Shown in pieces: positions 33,606 to 43,439 of a DNA stretch of 64,000 bases; the stretch's first letter is position 1, and every line of letters starts with the position of its first letter. A model generated the notes under the pieces. It saw only the letters and a program-made list of their open reading frames with translations. It did no database searches and was not told where the DNA came from. The DNA is taken from the NCBI RefSeq assembly GCF_030316855.1, contig NZ_JASZYR010000021.1:1-64000 (forward strand). Reading direction: 5' to 3'. A program made the position numbers and the translations under genes. This DNA comes from Variovorax sp. J22P240. GTDB taxonomy: Bacteria; Pseudomonadota; Gammaproteobacteria; Burkholderiales; Burkholderiaceae_C.

Positions 33606-34127
33606 TCACAAGGGCAAGCGGAACAGCATGAACACCTGCACCAGGCGCACCGACAGCCCGAGATAGGCCAAGACCATGGTCAGGCGAAGAACCATCGGGT
33701 GCTGGCGCCTGGCCAGGCTGCGCAAGCCATCGCACAGGTTGAGCAGCAGGAGCAGCACGCCCACGGCAGTGACCACATAACCGGCGAAGTGCACGGTCCA
33801 GGTCGCCGGCGTTTGCCCCTGCAGGGGGTGGTGGGCCGCAAACATGCCGGCGGCAATGATCACCGTGCAAGTGATCAGGTTGCGGGCATGGGTGAACACC
33901 GTGCTCAGCCCATCCTCATCGAATAGTTCCCGGGCCACGTCGCGCCACGGCGAAAGGGCCTGGGCGTTCGGCTCGGGTTCAATGGCGCCAGGCACCGGCC
34001 GCGAATCGGGTTGGGTCGACATGGAACGCTCCGCAGCGGTCGGGCCGGGGGTCGGCCGTGTCGAAGAGCGACGCAAGCGCAATTCGAAGTCGGCTTGCGG
34101 GGTAGTGCGGGTGGCGATCGTGTTCAT
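33606..34127 (-). CDS. Three-helix membrane protein with cytosolic N-terminal region
   Basis: A 173-residue protein. Residues 1-80 are polar and Pro/Arg-rich; then come three hydrophobic segments (NLITCTVIIAAGMFAA, FAGYVVTAVGVLLLLLNL and LTMVLAYLGLSVRLVQVFML). ATG at 34127 has AGGAG upstream. It is divergent from the large regulator gene at 34280 across 152 bp, suggesting a regulator-target pair. Function is unknown. Confidence 0.72.
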   Translation of the reverse strand: MNTIATRTTPQADFELRLRRSSTRPTPGPTAAERSMSTQPDSRPVPGAIEPEPNAQALSPWRDVARELFDEDGLSTVFTHARNLITCTVIIAAGMFAAHHPLQGQTPATWTVHFAGYVVTAVGVLLLLLNLCDGLRSLARRQHPMVLRLTMVLAYLGLSVRLVQVFMLFRLPL

Positions 34128-34279
34128 AGTGCGCTCCTGGAGCATGGCCGGGTTGATCGGCGTGTTGTCAGACTAGGCGCCTAGGCGCGCGAAGTCGTCA
34201 GCGCGCGGTCGCGTTTCGGTCGGGATGGGGTCAGGCCGCGGGCTGCGGCCGCTTGCCGCGCCGCCCACGGCGCCACAAA

Positions 34280-37216
34280 ATGTGCGTCACCGCACAACTG
34301 CCCGATGCCGTGAATCCCCGCGAGCCGTTGCGTTTGCAGTTCGACCTGTTCGAGTTGGACGAGGGGCAGGCGCGCTTGACGCGCGGTGGGCAAGCGCTAG
34401 CGCTGCCGCCGAAAGCGTTTGCCGTGCTGTGCGAACTGGCGCGCCAGCCTGATCAACTTGTCGGCAAGGAGGCGTTGCTCGACGCGGTGTGGGGCCACCA
34501 GTACGTTACCGATTCGGTGCTCAAGACCACGATCAGCGAGTTGCGGGCAGTGCTCGGCGATGATGCGAAGCAGCCGCGCTACATCGAGACCGCGGCGCGC
34601 CGTGGTTATCGCTTCATCGCCCGCGCCTTGCCCCTCGGCGCCGCACAGCAGCGGGTTGTCGCGGCAACGCAGGAACCCGGCCGACCCACGCCGACTTCAG
34701 CGCTGATCGGCCGCCAGGCGGCACGCAACTGGCTGCACGCTGCCTGGCGTGAGGCTCATGCCGGGCGGCGGCAGGTCGTCTGGCTCGCTGGCGAGGCTGG
34801 CATCGGCAAGACCACTTTGATTGAACACCTCATTGCCGAGCTTGTGCCGGACAGGGTCGCGTTGGGCCAATGCGTCGAACAGCATGGCGCGGGCGAGCCC
34901 TACCTGCCGCTGCTCGAAGCGCTGGGCACGTTGTGCCGCGCTGACGCCGCGCTGTCGGCGCTACTGCGCAGCGTGGCGCCGACCTGGCTGATGCAACTAC
35001 CCTGGCTGAGCAACGAGGCCGAGCGAGAGACGCTGCGCCTGCAACTCGTCGGCACGGGCCAGGCCCGAATGCTGCGCGAGTTGGGCGAGTTGCTCGACCA
35101 GTACACGCAGCAGCGCCCACTGCTGCTGGTGACCGAAGACCTGCATTGGAGCGACCAGGCAACGCTGTGCGCAATCGACCACATTGCCCGCCGCCGTGGG
35201 CCGGCGCGGCTGATGTGGTTGGCCAGTTTTCGCCTGGCCGAAGCGATCGCCGAAGACCATCCGCTGAAGGCCTTGCGCCACGAACTGCTCCTGCACCGTC
35301 TGGCTCGGGAACTGTTGCTCGACCCGTTCTCCGAGCGCGACGTTGCTGACTGCATCGCGCGCCGTTGTCCCGGCCAGCCGGCTCCCGAGGCGCTCGCGCG
35401 CAGGCTGCACCAGTGCACCGACGGGCTGCCGCTGTTCGTCGTCAACGTCATCGACGAACTGGTCTCGCAGGGGATGCCGAACGATCCGGCCCGCGCAGCG
35501 TCGATCGAGCTACCGATACCCGAGAGCCTGGCCGGGGTGATCGAACGCCAGGTCGATCGGCTGGCGCCAGCCCAGCGGGATCTGTTGCAGGCTGCCAGTG
35601 TTTGCGGCGTCGAATTCAGCGCGACCACGGTCGCCGAGGCCCTACAGCGCGACGCCGAGCGGGTGGGCGAAATCTGCGACGACCTAGCCGGCGCTCATCA
35701 ATGGTTGAATCAGGTTGCGCTGGAGCGCCGGTCCGACGGGTCGATGGAAGGGCGCTATGCCTTTCGCCACGCGCTGTACCGTCAGGTGGTCTACCAACGC
35801 ATCGGGGCCCTGACGCGGGCGCAGCTGCACGGCCGCGTCGCCGCGTCGCTACAGCGCCGACGCGCCGCCGGCGGCCCCGTGATGGCCGCCGAGCTGGCGC
35901 TGCAGTTCGAACTTGGCCACGATGCCGAAGCTGCGATCGGCCACTACGCCGACGCCGCCGAGAGCGCCTTGCGGCATTTCGCGCCAACCGAAGCGATGCG
36001 CTTGACGACACACGCATTGACACTGCTGACGCAATGCCCCGATGGCGCAGCGCGCGACCGGCTGGAGATGGCGTTGCTCGGTCCGCGCGTGGCCGCGTCG
36101 CAGTTGCTGAACGTGACGGCACCGGAAGCGCTGGCCAACTATGAGCGGGTGCGCGCACTGCTTGCGTTGCATTCGCCCTGGCCTGACGCCACGAGCGGCA
36201 TCGACATCGAACTTGGTTGGATCCATTTCACGGCCGGCGAGTATGACCGGGCGATCGCGATCGCCACGAGCACCCAGGCCCAGGCCGGACTGCAGGCCAA
36301 CCCCGTGCGCCAAGTGGCCGCCTGCAATCTGCTCGGGACCACGCTGACCTACCGGGGCCAACTGAACGAAGGCAGGCAATGGCTGCAGCGGGGCATCGCT
36401 GGCGCCGAAGGCCTCGGCGACCGGCCCGCCAACGCGCTTGCCGTGGTCGACCTCGAGGTGTCGCTGCGCTGCCGGCTCGCCCAAGCCCTGTCGCACTCGG
36501 GATGCGTGGACGCGGCGCGGGCGCAGATCGACGCTGCTGGTGCGCGCGCTGCGCGGCTCGGGCCCTCCACGCGCCGCTTGGCCCTCATCTTCGGGGCGCT
36601 GTTGGAACTGCGCCTCGGCCATGCGGAAAGGGTGCGATCCCTGGCCGGGCAACTGCAGGCAATGGCCGACGAGCACGCGATGGCGCAGGCCGAGGGGCCG
36701 GCGCGCTGGTTGCGCGGCTGGGCCCTGGCCCAGCTTGGCGAGCCGGCGGCCGGCCACCAGTTGATCCTGGACGGCGACGACTACGACACCCGGCTCGGCC
36801 TTCAGCGTGGCCGTTCGGGCGTTCTCGGCCACGCGGCCGAAGCGCTGACGATCGCCGGGCAATGGGTCGAGGCGCAGACGCAGCTCGATCAAGCACTGGC
36901 CCTGGCCGAGAAGATGGGCGAGCGCATCTACATGCCGGACCTGCAGCTGCTGCAGGCGCGAATCGAGATCGGCCGCGGTCGGCCCGTGGAGGCACACGAG
37001 GCGATGCGTTCCGCCTGGCGCGAGGCGGCGCAGCAGCAAGCGACATGGCTGGAATTGAGCGCCCTCGTTGCGCTCGGGGAGGCCTGCGGCGCACGCTCCG
37101 CCGAGATCGAGGCGCTGGCCGCCGCTCGCGCGCGGCAGCGCGAGGGGGCGGGCTCGGTGCTGGTGGCCCGCGCCGATGCGTTGCTGGGTAGATGGTCCGG
37201 AACGTCGGGAGCTTGA
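34280..37216 (+). CDS. Winged-helix transcriptional regulator with AAA ATPase and helical repeats
   Basis: A 978-residue multidomain regulator. Residues ~12-108 form an OmpR/CadC-type winged helix (LPPKAFAVLCELARQPDQLV, EALLDAVWGHQYVTDSVLKT, YIETAARRGYRFIA). An ATPase of the AAA_16/STAND type begins at about 140, with Walker A GEAGIGKTTL (171-180) and Walker B LLLVTEDLHW. The C-terminal half is Ala/Leu-rich helical repeats (TPR-like). STAND regulators switch on transcription when a ligand binds the repeat domain. ATG at 34280 is chosen; an in-frame TTG lies 27 bp upstream. The divergent membrane protein genes are possible targets. Confidence 0.87.
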   Translation: MCVTAQLPDAVNPREPLRLQFDLFELDEGQARLTRGGQALALPPKAFAVLCELARQPDQLVGKEALLDAVWGHQYVTDSVLKTTISELRAVLGDDAKQPRYIETAARRGYRFIARALPLGAAQQRVVAATQEPGRPTPTSALIGRQAARNWLHAAWREAHAGRRQVVWLAGEAGIGKTTLIEHLIAELVPDRVALGQCVEQHGAGEPYLPLLEALGTLCRADAALSALLRSVAPTWLMQLPWLSNEAERETLRLQLVGTGQARMLRELGELLDQYTQQRPLLLVTEDLHWSDQATLCAIDHIARRRGPARLMWLASFRLAEAIAEDHPLKALRHELLLHRLARELLLDPFSERDVADCIARRCPGQPAPEALARRLHQCTDGLPLFVVNVIDELVSQGMPNDPARAASIELPIPESLAGVIERQVDRLAPAQRDLLQAASVCGVEFSATTVAEALQRDAERVGEICDDLAGAHQWLNQVALERRSDGSMEGRYAFRHALYRQVVYQRIGALTRAQLHGRVAASLQRRRAAGGPVMAAELALQFELGHDAEAAIGHYADAAESALRHFAPTEAMRLTTHALTLLTQCPDGAARDRLEMALLGPRVAASQLLNVTAPEALANYERVRALLALHSPWPDATSGIDIELGWIHFTAGEYDRAIAIATSTQAQAGLQANPVRQVAACNLLGTTLTYRGQLNEGRQWLQRGIAGAEGLGDRPANALAVVDLEVSLRCRLAQALSHSGCVDAARAQIDAAGARAARLGPSTRRLALIFGALLELRLGHAERVRSLAGQLQAMADEHAMAQAEGPARWLRGWALAQLGEPAAGHQLILDGDDYDTRLGLQRGRSGVLGHAAEALTIAGQWVEAQTQLDQALALAEKMGERIYMPDLQLLQARIEIGRGRPVEAHEAMRSAWREAAQQQATWLELSALVALGEACGARSAEIEALAAARARQREGAGSVLVARADALLGRWSGTSGA

Positions 37217-37309
37217 AGCGAATGTCTGAGTCCGAGCCGGCGGGATGATCCGATAGCGGAGGTGAGCGTCGGCTCTGGAGCCAAGCAAAGCCGGCTCAAG
37301 CATGGCTTG

Positions 37310-38089
37310 CTAGTTTCCCTGCCATATGGGCGTGCGCCGAGCCACAAAAGCCTCCACGCCATGGTGAAAGTCGGCGCTTCCGTAGCACTGCCGGACCAGG
37401 TCATCGCCATCGGGCAGGTGCGCCGAGGCCAGGCGCCGCAGCCCTTCCTTCGCGACGCGCTGCGTCACCGGCGCGAGGGCCAGCAGTCGCTCGCAGAACG
37501 CGGCCAGCGAGGCATCCAATTCCGTCGCCGGGCAGATGTCGTGGAGGAAGCCGCTCGCGGCGGCCTGATCGGCATCGAGCACCTCCGCCAGCAGCAGCAT
37601 CCGTTTGGCGACCGCTGGCCCGAAGGCCGCCTTGAGGCGCGCGAGATTGGCCATCGACAGGGTGTTGCCCAGCGTCCGCGCAATCGGAACGCCAAAGCGC
37701 GAAGCCGGCGTGCCGATCCGGAAATCGCAGGCGGCGGCGATCACGAGCCCGCCGCCCACCGCCCAGCCATCGATCGCCGCGACCGTCGGCATCGGCAGGC
37801 TTTCGATCAGGGCGATGCCCGCGTCGATGCGACGCTCGTACGCCACTCCGTCATCGCCACTCTGGAAATCCTGGAACTGCGCAATGTCGGTCCCGGCAAC
37901 GAAGGCCTGCCCACCGGCGCCGCGGAAGGTGACCACACGCACGTCGCCACGGGCCGCCAGATCCGTGCAGATCTGCGCCAGCTGCTCGTACATCGTCCAA
38001 GTCATCGCGTTGCGCGCGGACGGCCGGTCGAAGGTGACCGACGCGACCGCGCCGCGGATGGTCAAGGTGACGCAGCCCTGCCCGTTCAT
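37310..38089 (-). CDS. Enoyl-CoA hydratase/isomerase family protein
   Basis: A 259-residue crotonase-fold enzyme. Oxyanion-hole segments are AFVAGTDIAQF (60s) and AAIDGWAVGGGLVIAAACDF (100-120). The catalytic Glu positions of classical hydratases appear substituted: PIARTLGNTLS stands where GxxP..GE is usual. Hydratase activity is therefore uncertain; isomerase, lyase or hydrolase activity on a CoA ester is possible. The ATG overlaps the stop of the CoA-transferase gene (ATGA), so both act in one pathway of carboxylic-acid activation and turnover. Confidence 0.87.
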   Translation of the reverse strand: MNGQGCVTLTIRGAVASVTFDRPSARNAMTWTMYEQLAQICTDLAARGDVRVVTFRGAGGQAFVAGTDIAQFQDFQSGDDGVAYERRIDAGIALIESLPMPTVAAIDGWAVGGGLVIAAACDFRIGTPASRFGVPIARTLGNTLSMANLARLKAAFGPAVAKRMLLLAEVLDADQAAASGFLHDICPATELDASLAAFCERLLALAPVTQRVAKEGLRRLASAHLPDGDDLVRQCYGSADFHHGVEAFVARRTPIWQGN

Positions 38090-39321
38090 GCGCCGAAGGC
38101 TCCGCTCGCCTGAAGTTCCCGGCGCTGCGCCAGATCGATGCCGAGTTCCTCGAGGATCTCCTGCGTGTGCTCGGCCAGCAGCGGGGGCGGACGTCGCACT
38201 TGCTGGGGCGTGCCGCGCAGCTTCACGGCAAAGCCGATGTTGGGAATGGTTCCTTCAACCGGGTGCTCAATCTCGATGCGCATCTGGCGGTGTACGCCGT
38301 GCTCGCTTTCAAAGGCCTGGGGATAGGTCAGGATGGGCCCGGCCGGAATGCCGGCCTCCAGCAGGTACTCGATCCACGCCTCGGCGCTGCGGGCTGCGAA
38401 TGACTGCTCCAGCGATTCGACGAGCACGAGGCGATTGGCCAGCCGCAGTGCCACCGTCGCAAAGCGCGGGTCGTGCGCCAACTCCGGCCGCTCGATGACG
38501 GTGCAGAGCTTCTGCCACAGCTTCTGGTTGGTGGCGCCCATCACGAAGTACCGGTCCAATGCCTTCATGGCCTGGTAGGGCGCGCTCATGCGGTTGGACG
38601 TGCCCAGGGGTTCGGGCTGGCGCCCCGTGCCCCAGTATTCGGACACATCCCATACCGAAAACGCCATCGCGGAGTCGAACAGCGAAGCGTCGATGTACTG
38701 GCCCTGACCCGAAGCCTTCGCGCCGATATGGGCGGCCAGCACGGCGTAGGTGGCAAACAGCGCGCAACCGATGTCCGCCACCGGCACCCCGGCCTTGACC
38801 GGCGGGCCATCCGGATAGCCCGTCACGCTCATCACGCCCGACATGGCCTGGGCCATGAGATCGAATCCCGGACGGCTCGCCCACGGACCTGTTTGTCCGA
38901 AGCCGGAGATGCTCGCGTAGACCAACGCGGGGTTGAGCTTGCTGAGCGTTTCGTAGTCGATGCCAAGGCGCTTCATCACGCCCGGGCGATAGTTCTCCAC
39001 CAGGATGTCCGCGTCCTTGACCATGCGATAGAGCACCTCGCGCCCCGCCGCGGTCTTGAGGTCCAGGGCAATGCTTCGCTTGTTGCGGTTCATGTTCAGA
39101 AAGCCCATGCTGTCTGAGCCCTTGAGCTTGAAGCCCATGGCGCCGCGGGTCTGGTCGCCGCCTTCAGGCGGCTCCACCTTCACGACGTCCGCTCCGAGAT
39201 CGGCCAGCAGCATGCAGGCGTAGGGCCCTGCCATCACCTGGCTGATGTCCAGCACGCGGACACCGGCCAGCGGCAATGGACGGGAGGCGCCTTGGGCTGG
39301 TGAATTGGATTCGGTCTTCAT
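38086..39321 (-). CDS. CaiB/BaiF-family (class III) CoA-transferase
   Basis: A 411-residue family III CoA-transferase with LPLAGVRVLDISQVMAGPYA, LADLGADVVKVEPPEGGDQT, MNRNKRSIALDLK and the catalytic Asp region YASISGFGQTGPW...GFDLMAQAMSG. It moves CoA between carboxylates via an aspartyl-CoA thioester. It is followed by an overlapping enoyl-CoA hydratase gene and preceded by a Bug receptor and LysR regulator. The cluster therefore looks like uptake, activation and conversion of one organic acid whose identity is not evident. Confidence 0.92.
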   Translation of the reverse strand: MKTESNSPAQGASRPLPLAGVRVLDISQVMAGPYACMLLADLGADVVKVEPPEGGDQTRGAMGFKLKGSDSMGFLNMNRNKRSIALDLKTAAGREVLYRMVKDADILVENYRPGVMKRLGIDYETLSKLNPALVYASISGFGQTGPWASRPGFDLMAQAMSGVMSVTGYPDGPPVKAGVPVADIGCALFATYAVLAAHIGAKASGQGQYIDASLFDSAMAFSVWDVSEYWGTGRQPEPLGTSNRMSAPYQAMKALDRYFVMGATNQKLWQKLCTVIERPELAHDPRFATVALRLANRLVLVESLEQSFAARSAEAWIEYLLEAGIPAGPILTYPQAFESEHGVHRQMRIEIEHPVEGTIPNIGFAVKLRGTPQQVRRPPPLLAEHTQEILEELGIDLAQRRELQASGAFGA

Positions 39322-39366
39322 GGGTTGTGTTTCCTGTCGTAAATCTGGGATGCGGGCTAGGAGGCT

Positions 39367-40335
39367 TCAGCTGTCGGCACGAACGCCGGCATCCTTGATG
39401 ACCCTGGCCCACTTCGTGTTTTCGGAGACGATGAAGTCGGCGAACTTCTGGCTGCTGCCGCCGGCGTCTTCAGCGCCGAACTGTTCCAGCTTGTCCGCAA
39501 CGTCCGGCTGCGCCAGGACCTGATTGATGTCCTCGTTCATGCGCCTGACCATGGCGGCGGGCATGCTCCTGGGTCCGGCAAGGCCGTACCACGAGGCCGC
39601 ATCGAAGCCCGGAAAGCCTGAATCGGCCATCGTGGGCACATCGGGGTGGCTCTTGGCGCGCTTGAGCCGGGTCTGTGCGACGGCGATGACCTTGCCCTGC
39701 TTCACGTAGGGCGTGGCCGCCGTCATCGTGTCGAAGGCATAGTTGATCTGGCCGCCCAGAAGGTCGGTGACCATGGCGCTGGAACCCTTGTAGGGCACAT
39801 GCACCGCCTGGATCTTGGCCGCCATTCGGAACATCTCGAAGGCCAGGTGCTGGGCCGAGCCTGTGCCGGACGATCCGAAGCTGATCTTCCCAGGCTGGCG
39901 ACGGCACAGGTCGACGACGCCCGCGACCGTGCGCACCTGCTGTGTTTCATTGCAGGTCAGCATGTTGGGCGTGACACCTACCAGGGTGATCGGTGCGAAG
40001 TCCTGGCGCGGGTCGTATTTGACGTTCTGCATCAGCGCCGGCGCGATGGCGTGGCTGTTGACATGCGCCATCAGCAGAACCTTGCCGTCTCCAGGCTGCT
40101 TGGCCACGTACTCGGCCGCGATGACGCCGGTCGCGCCCGCCTTGTTCTCCACGATCACCTGCGTGTTCCACAGGACAGACAGCTTGTGGGCGATCGTTCG
40201 TGCCAACACATCGGTCCCGCCACCGGGCGCAAAGCCCACGATGATGCGAATCGGCCCGGAGGGCAGGTCCTGTGCCCGGACCCAGGGGGCTGCCAGTGAG
40301 GCGACGGCGGCGATTGCGAAGGTTCTGCGTTGCAT
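39367..40335 (-). CDS. Bug/TctC-family periplasmic solute-binding protein
   Basis: A 322-residue receptor with a short signal peptide (MQRRTFAIAAVASLAAPWVRAQ). It carries the standard Bug features: IRIIVGFAPGGGTDVLARTI (ligand loop with Asp), VIVENKAGATGVIAAEYVAK, GSSGTGSAQHLAFEMF and ADSGFPGFDAASWYGL. It presumably captures the carboxylate handled by the adjacent CoA-transferase and hydratase. No TctA/TctB genes are present locally. Confidence 0.92.
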   Translation of the reverse strand: MQRRTFAIAAVASLAAPWVRAQDLPSGPIRIIVGFAPGGGTDVLARTIAHKLSVLWNTQVIVENKAGATGVIAAEYVAKQPGDGKVLLMAHVNSHAIAPALMQNVKYDPRQDFAPITLVGVTPNMLTCNETQQVRTVAGVVDLCRRQPGKISFGSSGTGSAQHLAFEMFRMAAKIQAVHVPYKGSSAMVTDLLGGQINYAFDTMTAATPYVKQGKVIAVAQTRLKRAKSHPDVPTMADSGFPGFDAASWYGLAGPRSMPAAMVRRMNEDINQVLAQPDVADKLEQFGAEDAGGSSQKFADFIVSENTKWARVIKDAGVRADS

Positions 40336-40394
40336 GTGTCTGTCTCTTCGTTGTGAGACTCGACTATGGGCCGCGGGACCTCAGGGCGCCATCG

Positions 40395-41357
40395 CTAATC
40401 CGGCGATTCAGGATTCGCGTTTTGCGTATCCGCGAGAACCTGCAGCACGCTCTGCGCCGCCAGCGAAAGCATCGGCATCGGCCGATGGCAGAGCACGAAG
40501 TGGCGCACTGCCCATTCGCCCTCGATGGTCACCCGCGCGAAACGCGGCCCGCCCGCAATGGCGCGCGCCACAGCTTGCGGCATCACGCCAAGTCCCAAGC
40601 CTTGCGCGATCAGCGCCGCCATGCTGTCGAAGCCGCCCACCCGCATGGGCATGCGAAGTACCCGGCCCGCCTCTGCGGCCTGTCGCTCAAGGGCAATGGA
40701 TACAGCTGAGCCCTCGCCCAGGCCGATCAAGTCCCAAGAAAGAATGTCGTCGATGCCCGCTTTGCGGCGTGTGGCCAGCGGATGACTGCGCGCCACGACC
40801 AGCACCAGGCGGTCGCTGCGGTAGGGCAAGGCCGGCAGGTCGATCGAGCCCAGGCTGGCCTCGTAGATCCCCACGTCCACCACACCGCGCGCCAGTGATT
40901 GCTGGACGATCTGGCTGTTCATCTCCTGCAGGTCGATGCGCACGTCCGGGCAGGCGATGCTGCAACGCTGAATGTCACGCGGCATGAACTGGATGACTGC
41001 CGACTTGGGTGCCGCCAGGCGGACCACGCCCTTCTCGCCATGACGGTACGCCGCTGCGTCGTCTTGCATGCGTACGACGGTGTGGGTCAGGTTGCGCGCA
41101 TGGGCGAGCATGGTGCGCCCTGCATCGGTCAGCGCCATGCCGTGCGGCAGACGACGGAATAGTGGCAGTCCGAACTGCGCCTCGAATTCCTGGATCCGGC
41201 GAGACGCCGCAGCCGGTGCCAGATGCTCGCGCTCGGCCGCGCGCGTCACGCCGCCGAGTTCGGCGGTCGCGATGAACAGGCGCAGCGTCGTCATGTCCAG
41301 GTGAACCCTTGCGGGCACATCCGGATCGGGACGTCCAGGCTGCTCCGCGCTGCTCAT
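40395..41357 (-). CDS. LysR-family transcriptional regulator
   Basis: A 320-residue LTTR. The helix-turn-helix spans about residues 22-80 (MTTLRLFIATAELGGVTRAA, LAPAAASRRIQEFEAQFGLP). The periplasmic-binding-like effector domain follows, with ALIAQGLGLGVMPQAVARAI. It lies upstream of and in the same direction as the Bug/CoA-transferase/hydratase genes, 59 bp before the Bug start, so it is likely the local regulator. ATG at 41357. Confidence 0.9.
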   Translation of the reverse strand: MSSAEQPGRPDPDVPARVHLDMTTLRLFIATAELGGVTRAAEREHLAPAAASRRIQEFEAQFGLPLFRRLPHGMALTDAGRTMLAHARNLTHTVVRMQDDAAAYRHGEKGVVRLAAPKSAVIQFMPRDIQRCSIACPDVRIDLQEMNSQIVQQSLARGVVDVGIYEASLGSIDLPALPYRSDRLVLVVARSHPLATRRKAGIDDILSWDLIGLGEGSAVSIALERQAAEAGRVLRMPMRVGGFDSMAALIAQGLGLGVMPQAVARAIAGGPRFARVTIEGEWAVRHFVLCHRPMPMLSLAAQSVLQVLADTQNANPESPD

Positions 41358-41504
41358 AGTGGCTGGTTCATGGCGTGATTGTCCTGTATCAACGGCTCGT
41401 TATGCGTCACCGAAGCTCAGGCATGGCTTACTGGGAGCGGGAGAGGCAAACGGAAACTCGCGATCAACCACATCGTGCAGGCCCAGGAACGCCGCGCCAC
41501 GACT

Positions 41505-42797
41505 TCAGAGCAATGGGTAGGGCTGATCGTCCGGCGTGCCCAGTGCCAAGTCGCGATAGAAGTCCCAGCCGCGCTCTCCGGCGTAGGTGCCGAAGTCCCG
41601 CTCGGCCAGGTAGCGCACGATGTCGAGGTGGTTGAGCCTGCAGGCGACCGGCTCCATGTCCAGCTGTGCCGTGCCGCGGATGTGCGACATGACGGATCGT
41701 GCCATCAGCATGAAGGCCCACGGCGCGGAACCGATGCCGTCCAGGCCCACGCCCGGGAAATAGAGGTCCGGCGCATCCAGGCTGCGGAAGATGCACGCGC
41801 AGCGCGAGGCCAGTTCGCCGACGGTGCGAATGCCTGCGATACGCGGCTCTTCGAAGTACGAAAGGTCGGTGTGGTAGCCCGTGCCCCACAGGAGAACGTC
41901 CACCGCGAGGCGCGTGCCGTCCGACAGCGTCACGTCTCGCCCCTCGATGGCCTCGACGCTGCCCGGATACCGCTCCAGCTCGCCAAAGCTGGCCAGCATG
42001 CGAGCGCGGCCAGGAATAAGCTGGTCTTGATGCACATCCAGCGGCCTTTCGGGCTGGATCGACTGGATGCCGAACTTTTCATAGCGGGCCAGCAGGTCGG
42101 CGCCGATCATCACGTTCTGCTGCGCGACGGTCATGCCGTTCACCTGCATCTTCGCGTAGGGGCGCACGCTGCCGGCGATGATCTTCGGCTTGCCGGTCGG
42201 GGTGAACCAGCGCAGGCCGCGGTACGCCCAGACGATCCGGCGCGCCTTGTACTCAAGGCACAGGTCCAGCAGATCGAAGGCCGAGGCGCCGCCGCCGACC
42301 ACAAGCACCTCGCGACCGGTCAGTTCGGCCGGATCGCGCAGGGCGCTGGAATGCAGTTCCCGCACCGCGCTTTCGCGACGAAGCACATCGGGAATCGCAG
42401 GCTTGTTGTGGCCACCGGTGGCGGCCACCAGATGACGCGCGCGCACCGTGCCTTGTGGCGTATCGAGCTCCCAGCAGGTGCCGGTGTAACGCGCGCGAGA
42501 CACCGGGCTGTCGAGCCGGATGCGATCGGCGAGGCCGAAGCGCTCGACCCATGCCTCGATGTTGGCGAGGATGTGCGGCTGCTTCGGGCCACCCAGCGGC
42601 AGATCGCCGATGGTCCAGTCGGCCGGGCTGATCTGGATGTCTTGCCACGCCGGAAGCTGGCGCCAGAGGCCGCCGACGCCGCCCTGCTTTTCGAGCAGCA
42701 GCACCTTGAGGCCCGACTGGCGCGCGTAGTGCAGGTGGATGACGCCGGCGACGCCTCCGCCAACGATGGCCAGATCGAGCAACGGGGTGGCTTGCAT
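41505..42797 (-). CDS. Flavin-containing monooxygenase-like oxidoreductase
   Basis: A 430-residue flavoprotein. The FAD-binding Rossmann motif is IVGGGVAGV (10-18) with LLLEKQGGVGGLW, and the NADPH motif is VVGGGASAF (about 175). WGTGYHTDLSY closes the second dinucleotide domain. Proteins of this type (FMO / Baeyer-Villiger-like) oxygenate N, S or ketone groups. The full FMO fingerprint FxGxxxHxxx(Y/F) is not clear, so substrate class is open. ATG at 42797 has GGAGGAG upstream. The LysR gene is 147 bp downstream on the same strand. Confidence 0.85.
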   Translation of the reverse strand: MQATPLLDLAIVGGGVAGVIHLHYARQSGLKVLLLEKQGGVGGLWRQLPAWQDIQISPADWTIGDLPLGGPKQPHILANIEAWVERFGLADRIRLDSPVSRARYTGTCWELDTPQGTVRARHLVAATGGHNKPAIPDVLRRESAVRELHSSALRDPAELTGREVLVVGGGASAFDLLDLCLEYKARRIVWAYRGLRWFTPTGKPKIIAGSVRPYAKMQVNGMTVAQQNVMIGADLLARYEKFGIQSIQPERPLDVHQDQLIPGRARMLASFGELERYPGSVEAIEGRDVTLSDGTRLAVDVLLWGTGYHTDLSYFEEPRIAGIRTVGELASRCACIFRSLDAPDLYFPGVGLDGIGSAPWAFMLMARSVMSHIRGTAQLDMEPVACRLNHLDIVRYLAERDFGTYAGERGWDFYRDLALGTPDDQPYPLL

Positions 42798-43439
42798 AGG
42801 TGCTCCTCCTCATTGCCGAAGGGCGCGGTGCACGGCGGGAGCTCGCCTGGCAGATGGGTGGGGCGATGATGCGCTTGATGCTCAGGGGGCGGCAATAGCG
42901 CGGCATGAGACCGACCATGCGCCGAGCACGTCCACCGGGAAATCGAACTGCTGTGGCCGAGCTTCGCTGAACCGCAGCGCTCTGACGACAAGCGAAAAGC
43001 CGGTGAAGGAGAAACCCTGGCGCGGCTTCGCAACGACCTGTTGGCAGCCCGCGGTTCAGAGGATGCTTGTCGCATCCAAGGAGACTTCGCCACCGTCCGC
43101 TTTCGGAGCGCCCAACTTTCATCGGCTCGAGCGGCGAGCTGACGCCGACAGGCAAGTCGATGTTGTATTCGAGCGGCCCACATTGCTTGTCGAATGCAGA
43201 TCGTGAAGACCGAGAGGACGCGGATGGCGAGGTGTCTCCGCCAACCGGTGATCGGGTGCGACCTCGCCTTCAGATGCCCGCCCAGTGCCATCGCCATCGA
43301 GCACTGCACCGCTTCGTCAACCGCCGAATCCTGGACGCGGTGTCGATCAGCGAGCGCTCGGCCACGGTGGAAGATCGGGACGTCGCTCCAACGACGATGC
43401 ATCTCTCCTCGACCAGCAGCGCCGCTGGAATGTCCTGCA
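42798..43439. other. Intergenic region, possibly holding decayed coding sequence
   Basis: About 640 bp with no gene I can support. On the plus strand a frame without start codon (about 42906-43143) has natural-looking composition (DDKRKAGEGETLARLRNDLL then AARGSEDACR), but no family was recognised. It may be a remnant. No IS end was identified. Confidence 0.45.

Noticed and set aside
42906..43143. Natural-looking plus-strand frame without start codon
   Set aside because: No start, no family recognised, and surrounded by non-coding sequence; mentioned only as possible remnant.
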